In this document: positions 5,506 to 9,440 of the stretch, one piece after another
Position numbering within the stretch: the first letter of the stretch is position 1
Layout: the number at the start of each line of letters is the position of its first letter
Assembly (NCBI GenBank): GCA_021821585.1
Contig: JAKACF010000103.1
Span: 1-9,440, forward strand
Length of the DNA: 9,440 nt
Source of the DNA: Actinomycetes bacterium
GTDB taxonomy: Bacteria > Actinomycetota > Acidimicrobiia > Acidimicrobiales > Bog-793
Direction of reading: 5' to 3'
Program-made: the position numbers and the translations under genes
The notes under the pieces: generated by a model
Database searches by the model: none
What the model was told of the DNA's origin: nothing
The model's input: the letters and a program-made list of their open reading frames with translations, nothing else

Positions 5506-5783
5506 CCGCCGGGCGCGACCGGGGCCCCTGGTGGTGGTCGGCGGCCGTGGCGGTCGGGGGCCGCCCCGGGCTCTGGGCGACGGCCGTCCGCCAGATGGCG
5601 GCGCTCGCCCCGCGCAGGTGGTGGCGCGCCCGTCCGCCGCTCCCGCTCCCCTCCGGTGCCTGGCTGGCCTTCAGGATGGAGACGGCCTACGGCGACCCGG
5701 CCCGCCGCCCTTCGGCGAGGGACGTGGTCGACTTCCTCGAGTGGTGCCGGGAATCACGCCGTTGTTCCCGCGACATGCGGTAA
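5502..5783 (+). CDS. small conserved-looking Trp-rich protein, function unknown
   Basis: 93 residues. The GTG overlaps the ROK kinase stop as GTGA, and GGAGG (5491-5495) lies 6 bases upstream. Visible features are PWWW at 9-12, APRRWWRARPPLPLPSGAWL at 36-55, FRMETAYGD at 58-66, and DVVDFLEWCR at 74-83 near the end. There is no signal peptide, and no segment long and hydrophobic enough to be a clear membrane helix. The RRWWR-PPxLPLP-x-RMxTxYG-DVVxxLxWCR layout resembles small uncharacterised proteins I have seen in actinobacterial genomes, but I cannot name a family. Strong G/C third positions and the ribosome binding site support a real gene. The Trp and basic clusters could suit contact with a membrane surface or nucleic acid; that is speculation. 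Confidence 0.75.
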   Translation: MTAGRDRGPWWWSAAVAVGGRPGLWATAVRQMAALAPRRWWRARPPLPLPSGAWLAFRMETAYGDPARRPSARDVVDFLEWCRESRRCSRDMR

Positions 5784-5809
5784 CGTCCTGCCGTGCGTTG
5801 CCGAGGACG
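5784..5809 (+). promoter_or_regulatory. weak inverted repeat before the HNH gene
   Basis: CGTCCT (5784-5789) pairs with AGGACG (5804-5809) across a 14-base loop, directly after the stop of the 93-residue gene. TAACGT at 5781-5786 just before it also fits a -10 pattern. Either a modest attenuator or a promoter is possible, and the evidence is thin. Confidence 0.2.
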
Positions 5810-5844
5810 GCTGAGAGCGCGCGGGACGCGTCGAAGGGGCTGAC

Positions 5845-6363
5845 GTGACCGGACGCGCGCTCGTGCTGAATGCCTCCTACGAGCCGCTGTCGGTCGTGAC
5901 CGTCCGCCGGGCCCTCGTCCTCGTGCTGAGCGAGCGGGCCACCCTCGTGCACGGCACCGGGAGGGACCTCCGCTCGGCGACCAGCTCGTTCGCCGAGCCC
6001 TCCGTCGTGCGCCTCGTCCACTACGTGAAGGTGCCGCACCAGACCCGCGTCGCCGTCACGCGCCGGTCCGTCTTCGTCCGGGACGGCCACCGCTGCCAGT
6101 ACTGCGGCGCCCAGGCCGAGAACATCGACCACATCATCCCCCGGAGCAGGGGCGGGACGCACTCGTGGGAGAACGTGGTCGCCTGCTGCCGGCGCTGCAA
6201 CACGAGGAAGGAGGACCGGCTCCTCGAGGAGTCCGGCTTCCACCTCGTCCGCCAGCCGAAGGCGCCCCGCTCCCGGCTCTGGCTCCTGGCGGCGAGCGGC
6301 GACGTCCGGGAGGAGTGGGCCCCCTACGTCGGGCCGGTGCTCGGTCAGGCGGTCGCCGTCTGA
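5845..6363 (+). CDS. HNH endonuclease domain protein
   Basis: 172 residues. The N-terminal part (about 1-70, ALVLNASYEPLSVVTVRRAL...) is typical of a widespread bacterial HNH family of unknown role. The HNH core follows: RDGHRCQYCG (Cys84, Cys87), NIDHIIPRSRGG (Asp95-His96), SWENVVACCRRCNTRK (Asn110, Cys115, Cys118, Asn119). The two Cys pairs bind a structural zinc, and His96 is the likely catalytic base of the metal-dependent beta-beta-alpha nuclease fold. AAGGGG (5834-5839) lies 5 bases before GTG 5845. No methylase, restriction or phage gene is nearby and the codon use is native-looking, so a housekeeping role in DNA metabolism is more likely than a homing or defence role. The substrate is unknown. 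The stop overlaps the next frame as CTGA. Confidence 0.88.
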   Translation: MTGRALVLNASYEPLSVVTVRRALVLVLSERATLVHGTGRDLRSATSSFAEPSVVRLVHYVKVPHQTRVAVTRRSVFVRDGHRCQYCGAQAENIDHIIPRSRGGTHSWENVVACCRRCNTRKEDRLLEESGFHLVRQPKAPRSRLWLLAASGDVREEWAPYVGPVLGQAVAV

Positions 6364-7058
6364 GCGCCTCCGGGCGCGGCTGGGAGCTCGTCGAGCAGTC
6401 CGGTCCTGCCCACCTCCTCGTCTCGCGCACCGGCTCGCCTGCGGACGCCGCCGATGCACCGGGACGACGCCTCGTCGCCTGCCACGTCACCGAGCGGGCA
6501 CTCGTCCTCGGCTCGACCGAGCCGGAGGACGACGCCGACCGTGCCCGTTGCCGGGAGCGGGGGGTCGGGGTGGTGCGCCGCCGCTCGGGCGGGGGAGCGG
6601 TCTTCGTCGCGCCGGGCTCGCAGGCCTGGCTCGACGTCTTCCTGCCGGCCGGCGACCCGCTATTGGACCGCGACGTCGGGCGCTCGTTCCTCTGGCTCGG
6701 CGAGGCCTGGGCGGCCGCCATCGCGGCGGTGAGCGAGGGGGCGATCCGGGCCGAGGTGGCGCCGCCGGGCCTCGAGCGAACCTTGTGGTCGCGGCGCCTC
6801 TGCTTCGGTGCCGTCGGATCGGGTGAGGTCACGGTCGGCGGCCGCAAGGTGGTCGGCATCTCGCAGCGGCGAGACCGCGAGGGCGCCTGGTTCCACTCGA
6901 TGGCGCTGCTGCGCGACACCTCGGTGGAGCTGGTCGACTGCCTGCGTCTCGGCGCCGACGAGCGCGGGGAGGCCCTCCGGCTGCTCGGCGCGCGGTCCGG
7001 GACGATCCGGGTGAGCGAAGGGCTCCTGCTCCGCGCCGTCGTCGAGTCCCTCCCCTAG
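6360..7058 (+). CDS. lipoate-protein ligase / octanoyltransferase family protein (BPL/LplA fold)
   Basis: 232 residues from the proposed CTG start. Family motifs are RRRSGGGAVFV (73-83), matching the ligand-binding RR-x-x-GGG-A-V loop, and GGRKVVGISQRR (160-171) with Lys163, the lysine that contacts the acyl-adenylate or acyl carbonyl. FHSMALL follows in the usual order. Family members attach lipoate or octanoate to lipoyl domains of dehydrogenase complexes or the glycine cleavage system. Which reaction applies here is not decidable, since the LplA accessory domain is absent and no lipA or lipB is in view. The start is uncertain: CTG 6360 overlaps the HNH stop as CTGA with a weak AGGCGG 7 bases upstream. 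GTG 6315 is the nearest standard start but overlaps HNH by 49 bases. Confidence 0.8.
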   Translation: MSASGRGWELVEQSGPAHLLVSRTGSPADAADAPGRRLVACHVTERALVLGSTEPEDDADRARCRERGVGVVRRRSGGGAVFVAPGSQAWLDVFLPAGDPLLDRDVGRSFLWLGEAWAAAIAAVSEGAIRAEVAPPGLERTLWSRRLCFGAVGSGEVTVGGRKVVGISQRRDREGAWFHSMALLRDTSVELVDCLRLGADERGEALRLLGARSGTIRVSEGLLLRAVVESLP

Positions 7059-7103
7059 GCGCCCCCGCTCCCCACTTTCCTCCCTCCCAGCCCTGGGGGC
7101 GCC
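7058..7103 (+). terminator. 9-bp inverted repeat just after the lipoate-family gene
   Basis: GGCGCCCCC (7058-7066) and GGGGGCGCC (7095-7103) are exact reverse complements around a 28-base pyrimidine-rich loop. The first arm starts on the last base of the stop codon, and the mraZ promoter follows about 120 bases later. That is the right place for a terminator closing the preceding operon. There is no T-tract and the loop is long, so this is uncertain. Confidence 0.4.
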
Positions 7104-7219
7104 ATCCGTGCTGGTCAGGCCCGCTTCTCTGCCCTCGCGGCGCCGCGCCCGGACGCCGTCGGGCGAGCTGCCGGGGCGCGCAAAGGCGCCGGTCAGGACG
7201 GTTCCAGGGAGGGCGGTGG

Positions 7220-7249
7220 TTGACTGGTGGAGGGAAAGATACGTAAAGT
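7220..7249 (+). promoter_or_regulatory. mraZ / dcw-cluster promoter
   Basis: TTGACT (7220-7225, 5/6 of TTGACA) is followed after 18 bases by TAAAGT (7244-7249, 4/6 of TATAAT). This local AT-rich patch stands out in very GC-rich DNA. The predicted start near 7256 leaves a leader of about 60 bases before mraZ. Candidate MraZ repeats overlap the -10 and start site. Confidence 0.65.
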
Positions 7250-7260
7250 GGCGCGAAGTG
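7235..7260 (+). promoter_or_regulatory. candidate MraZ operator, period-10 repeats
   Basis: AAAGAT (7235-7240), AAAGTG (7245-7250) and GAAGTG (7255-7260) recur at an exact 10-base period, separated by 4-base spacers. Known MraZ sites upstream of mraZ in other bacteria are short G-T-G-rich direct repeats with this period, so that ring-shaped MraZ reads one face of the helix. Their overlap with the -10 and transcription start would give autorepression. The first repeat is degenerate. Confidence 0.55.
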
Positions 7261-7315
7261 GGGACCAGGGGAGGACTGGCCCAGCAAACGGGCAGAAGGG
7301 TCGCGGTAGCCAACT

Positions 7316-7708
7316 GTGGAGTTGTTCGTCGGTCGTTACGACCGTTCCCTCGACGCGAAGGGCAGGGTCATCCTCCCGGCGCGCCTTCGGGGGTTCTTCG
7401 AGCGCTCCGGGTACCTCGCTCCCCACGAGGACGGCTGCATCGCCCTGTGGACCGAGTCGGAGTTCGCCGAGGAGGCGAGCCGCCAGCACGCCCGCGAGGG
7501 CGAGGGCCAGCCAGCCCGCCACGACGTCCGTGAGTGGTTCTCGCACGTCAGCCACGTGGAGCTCGACGGCCAGGGGCGCATGGCCATCCCGGCCGACCTC
7601 CGCCAGCACGCCGATCTCGACAACGACGTCCTCTTCGTCGGCGTCCACGACCGGGTCGAGCTGTGGTCCCGGCGCCGATGGGAGACCCGGAGGACCTCCG
7701 GGTCGTGA
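7316..7708 (+). CDS. mraZ: MraZ, transcriptional regulator of the division and cell-wall cluster
   Basis: 130 residues, slightly short of the usual 140-150. Two SpoVT-AbrB-like repeats are clear: FVGRYDRSLDAKGRVILPARLR (4-25) and SHVELDGQGRMAIPADLR (79-96), each with the D-x-x-G-R turn (Asp13 to Arg17, Asp84 to Arg88). MraZ forms rings that bind repeats in its own promoter, and candidate repeats are present at 7235-7260. An in-frame TAG at 7307-7309 excludes earlier starts. GTG 7316 is preferred, although the nearest purine tract (GAAGGG, 7295-7300) is 15 bases away, so a weak or unusual initiation site is likely. TTG at 7322 is a less likely alternative. It is the first gene of the dcw cluster, and its 3' end overlaps a strong inverted repeat. 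Confidence 0.95.
   Translation: MELFVGRYDRSLDAKGRVILPARLRGFFERSGYLAPHEDGCIALWTESEFAEEASRQHAREGEGQPARHDVREWFSHVSHVELDGQGRMAIPADLRQHADLDNDVLFVGVHDRVELWSRRRWETRRTSGS
7684..7704 (+). promoter_or_regulatory. 10-bp perfect inverted repeat at the 3' end of mraZ
   Basis: Arms GACCCGGAGG (7684-7693) and CCTCCGGGTC (7695-7704) flank a single A and form a 9-bp, mostly G-C stem with a 3-base loop. It spans the last codons of mraZ and ends 1 base before the stop codon. No T-tract follows. It could attenuate transcription, pause polymerase or stabilise the mRNA end. Confidence 0.5.
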
Positions 7709-7734
7709 CCGGTGACCTCGAACCCCGCCCCCCC

Positions 7735-7751
7735 GTGGCCCCCCGGGCCAC
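7735..7751 (+). promoter_or_regulatory. second hairpin in the mraZ-rsmH gap
   Basis: GTGGCCC (7735-7741) and GGGCCAC (7745-7751) form a perfect 7-bp stem around CCC, 31 bases after the hairpin at the end of mraZ. A run of C residues precedes it. Together the pair could lower read-through from mraZ into rsmH. Confidence 0.4.
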
Positions 7752-7851
7752 CCGCAGCCTCTCGGCACGAGCGGTCGACGGCTCTCCCAGCCTCTCCGCC
7801 TACTGCCGTCACCGTCCTCGCCCGGTGCGGACCCCAGCCGCGCCGGGCGCC

Positions 7852-7857
7852 GGGAGG
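7852..7857 (+). promoter_or_regulatory. ribosome binding site of rsmH
   Basis: GGGAGG lies 6 bases before the ATG at 7864. It decides the rsmH start against a GTG at 7705 that overlaps the mraZ stop and would add 53 unconserved-looking residues. Confidence 0.75.
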
Positions 7858-7863
7858 CTGCGG

Positions 7864-8835
7864 ATGACCCGGGAGTTCCGCCACGACCCGGTGATGGTCG
7901 ACGAGGTGGTCGAGGCGCTCGCCACGACGCCCCAGGGCGTCCTCGTCGACGCCACCGTCGGCGGCGGGGGCCACGCCGCCGCCCTCCTCGCGGCCTCGAC
8001 GAGCCATCGGCTGATCGGGGTCGACCGCGACCCGGCCGCCATCGAGGCGGCAGCCGAGCGGCTCGCCCCCTTCGGGGCGCGGGCCCAGCTCGTCCGGGCG
8101 CGCTTCGACGAGGTGGCGGCGGTGCTCGACGAGCTGGCCCCGGGGGAGCCCTTCGCCGGCGTCCTGTTCGACCTCGGCGTGAGCAGCCCGCAGTTCGACG
8201 AGGCCGAGCGGGGCTTCTCCTACCGCTTCGAGGCGCCGCTCGACATGCGGATGGACCCCGACGACCCCCACAGCGCGGCCGACGTCGTGAACCGGTGGTC
8301 CGAGGAGGCGCTCGCCGAGCTCTTCTCCGAGAACGGCGAGCCCCGCTTCGCCCGGCGGATCGCCCGGGCGGTGGTCGCCGCCAGGCCGCTCCAGACGACA
8401 CTCGAGCTCGCCGACGTCGTGCGGGGCGCCATCCCGCCTGCCGCCCGCCAGCGCGGCGGGCATCCGGCAAAGCGCGTCTTCCAGGCGGTGCGCATCGCGG
8501 TCAACCAGGAGCTCGAGCTGCTGCCGGTGGCCCTCGAGCGAGCCGCCTCCCGCCTCGCCCCGGGGGGCCGCGCCGTCGTCATCTCGTACCACTCCGGCGA
8601 GGACCGGATCGCGAAGCGGCTCTTCGCCGAGGCGGCGGCGGGGTGGTGCACCTGCCCGCCCGGCCTGCCGTGCGTCTGCGGCGCCGTGCCGGCGATGCGG
8701 GTCCTCACCCGGGGCGCCCGCATGCCCTCAGCCGCCGAGCTGGCGGCGAACCCGCGGTCGGCCAGCGCGCGGTTGCGGGTGGCCGAACGGCTGGAGGCTC
8801 CCTGGCGGGCCGGGGGATCAGGAGAGGAGGCCTAG
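7864..8835 (+). CDS. rsmH: RsmH (MraW), 16S rRNA m4C1402 methyltransferase
   Basis: 323 residues, normal for the family. It begins FRHDPVMVDEVVEAL, then the SAM-binding loop VDATVGGGGHAAALL (28-42), LFDLGVSSPQFDEAERGFSY (101-120), PLDMRMD (125-131), AKRVFQAVRIAVNQELE (202-218) and VISYHSGEDRIAKRLF (239-254). RsmH methylates N4 of C1402 in the decoding centre of 16S rRNA. A Cys-rich stretch WCTCPPGLPCVCG (261-273, Cys262/264/270/272) looks like a small metal knuckle and occurs in many RsmH proteins. The frame stays open back to a GTG overlapping the mraZ stop (7705), but that extension is Arg/Pro/Ser-rich and unlike RsmH. The stop TAG abuts the ATG of the next gene. Confidence 0.97.
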   Translation: MTREFRHDPVMVDEVVEALATTPQGVLVDATVGGGGHAAALLAASTSHRLIGVDRDPAAIEAAAERLAPFGARAQLVRARFDEVAAVLDELAPGEPFAGVLFDLGVSSPQFDEAERGFSYRFEAPLDMRMDPDDPHSAADVVNRWSEEALAELFSENGEPRFARRIARAVVAARPLQTTLELADVVRGAIPPAARQRGGHPAKRVFQAVRIAVNQELELLPVALERAASRLAPGGRAVVISYHSGEDRIAKRLFAEAAAGWCTCPPGLPCVCGAVPAMRVLTRGARMPSAAELAANPRSASARLRVAERLEAPWRAGGSGEEA

Positions 8836-9321
8836 ATGGCGACGAGGAGCTCGGCGCTCGAGCGCCCGGCCGGCCGTCCGGCCGGACGACGGGGAGAGGG
8901 CGAGCCGCGGGGCAAGGCGCGCCCCGAGCTCGGCGTCGTCGACCAGCGCCATGCGCTCCAGCGGGCACGGCGCCGCCAGGCCCGGGCGCTCTACTTCCTC
9001 TCGGGGGGCGTCCTCGCCGCCGCCCTCACGGTCGCGGCCGCCGGCCACGCCATGCTGGCCGCCACTCAGCTCCGCTCCGACACCCTGCAGTCCCAGCTGG
9101 CCGGAGCGGTCAGCACCGAGCAGAACCTCGAGCTGCGAAAGGCGGTGCTCGAGTCGCCGAGCCGCGTCATGTCGCTCGCCGAGCACCGCTACAAGATGGT
9201 GGCGCCGAGCGGCGTCACCTACCTCCAGCCGGTCGACCCCGGCGAGAGCGTGCTCCAGGCGCACGAGGCGGCCCGACCTGCCGCCCACCGGTCGTCGTCG
9301 GCCTCGTCGCGCCGACCGTGA
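8836..9321 (+). CDS. ftsL: FtsL-like division protein, single-pass membrane
   Basis: 161 residues. A basic cytoplasmic tail (1-50) with a Pro/Arg-rich start is followed by a transmembrane helix (about 52-76). A predicted coiled coil comes next (about 78-106, LRSDTLQSQLAGAVSTEQ...), then the FtsL/DivIC-type end ESPSRVMSLAEHRYKMVAPS and GVTYLQPVDP (107-135). FtsL pairs with FtsB/DivIC and FtsQ to activate FtsW-FtsI septal synthesis. FtsL is poorly conserved, so the call rests on topology, the SPxR...A...MVxPxxVxYL motif and its place between rsmH and a likely ftsI. GAGGAGG (8824-8830) lies 5 bases before the ATG, which directly abuts the rsmH stop. The Ser/Arg-rich tail (about 145-161) is longer than usual. 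Its stop overlaps the next start as GTGA. Confidence 0.85.
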   Translation: MATRSSALERPAGRPAGRRGEGEPRGKARPELGVVDQRHALQRARRRQARALYFLSGGVLAAALTVAAAGHAMLAATQLRSDTLQSQLAGAVSTEQNLELRKAVLESPSRVMSLAEHRYKMVAPSGVTYLQPVDPGESVLQAHEAARPAAHRSSSASSRRP

Positions 9322-9440
9322 CGATCAAGGGACCCCGTCCCTCGACCGGCGCCCGCCGCAGCCCAGGCCGGGCGGGCCGTCCGCCGGCCGCCGGGAGGAC
9401 GGCCGCGGCCGCCGGCCGCCGCCCGGTGGCGGGCGGCACC
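9318..9440 (+). CDS. ftsI: start of the next dcw gene, probably ftsI (PBP), cut by the window end
   Basis: GTG 9318 overlaps the ftsL-like stop as GTGA, and the frame stays open to the window end (41 codons). The visible part, MTIKGPRPSTGARRSPGRAG and onward, is a basic Arg/Pro/Gly/Ala-rich cytoplasmic tail with no domain yet. Actinobacterial FtsI/PbpB proteins often have such a tail before their membrane anchor, and ftsI normally follows ftsL in this cluster. The identity is inferred from gene order only. No ribosome binding site is evident, so translation would depend on coupling to ftsL. Confidence 0.5.
   Translation, partial: MTIKGPRPSTGARRSPGRAGRPPAAGRTAAAAGRRPVAGGT

Noticed and set aside
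5845..6363. The HNH gene as part of a homing element, restriction system or CRISPR effector
   Set aside because: No intron ends, methylase, repeats, cas genes or integrase are nearby, and base composition matches the neighbours.
5671..6459. A 262-codon - strand frame opposite the HNH gene
   Set aside because: The HNH zinc-finger and catalytic residues are on the + strand. The antisense frame has no recognisable domain.
7705..7863. A 53-residue N-terminal extension of RsmH starting at a GTG that overlaps the mraZ stop
   Set aside because: RsmH proteins start near the F-R-H-D-P-V motif, the ATG at 7864 has GGGAGG 6 bases upstream, and the extension spans a hairpin and looks non-coding. The GTGA overlap is tempting but not enough.
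7193..8592. Two long - strand frames (425 and 418 codons) opposite mraZ and rsmH
   Set aside because: Arg/Pro/Gly-rich translations with no motif, opposite well-defined genes. They also cross the mraZ promoter.
9361..9440. The GGCCGCCGG-rich end of the window as a separate repeat element
   Set aside because: It is in frame with the start of the probable ftsI gene and encodes an Arg/Ala/Pro-rich tail. The repetition follows from codon use.

Overview
The window is an ordinary, very GC-rich stretch of chromosome with strong third-position G/C bias and many GTG starts. It most resembles an actinobacterium. The order lexA / LysM protein / nrdR, then dinB, a DUF3040 gene and mraZ-rsmH-ftsL-ftsI, is typical of that phylum. 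An Acidimicrobiia-like lineage is my guess only, because no rRNA or other lineage marker is present. I see no mobile element, CRISPR array, tRNA or rRNA. All genes run on the + strand except lexA.

Left part (1-2150): the 3' end of a dapE-like desuccinylase is followed by a 349-base convergent gap and then lexA on the - strand. lexA faces a LysM-domain membrane protein across a 202-base control region. That region holds four close matches to the Gram-positive/actinobacterial SOS box (CGAAC-4-GTTCG type). One of them lies inside the spacer of a promoter with a perfect TTGACA -35. The LysM protein fits the role of the SOS-induced division inhibitors YneA, Rv2719c and DivS.

Middle part (2168-7058): nrdR (represses ribonucleotide reductase genes), a possible 46-codon ORF and dinB (translesion polymerase) follow, the last two joined by an ATGA overlap. 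Then comes a tight run: a DUF3040 membrane protein, a ROK sugar kinase, a 93-residue Trp-rich protein, an HNH nuclease and a lipoate/octanoate-transfer family protein. Several of these junctions overlap by a few bases, which suggests co-transcription.

Right part (7059-9440): this is the start of the division and cell-wall (dcw) cluster: mraZ, rsmH, an ftsL-like gene and the first 41 codons of the next gene, probably ftsI. A TTGACT/TAAAGT promoter precedes mraZ and carries period-10 AAAGTG-like repeats that look like MraZ autoregulatory boxes. Two strong hairpins lie at the mraZ-rsmH junction.

The region therefore joins damage response (lexA, division arrest, dNTP control, translesion synthesis) to the division machinery. 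No clearly new system is visible. The most useful leads are the SOS control region, the possible SOS read-through into nrdR and dinB, the MraZ boxes, the mraZ-rsmH hairpins, a likely CTG start, and a possible frameshifted small membrane protein next to lexA.
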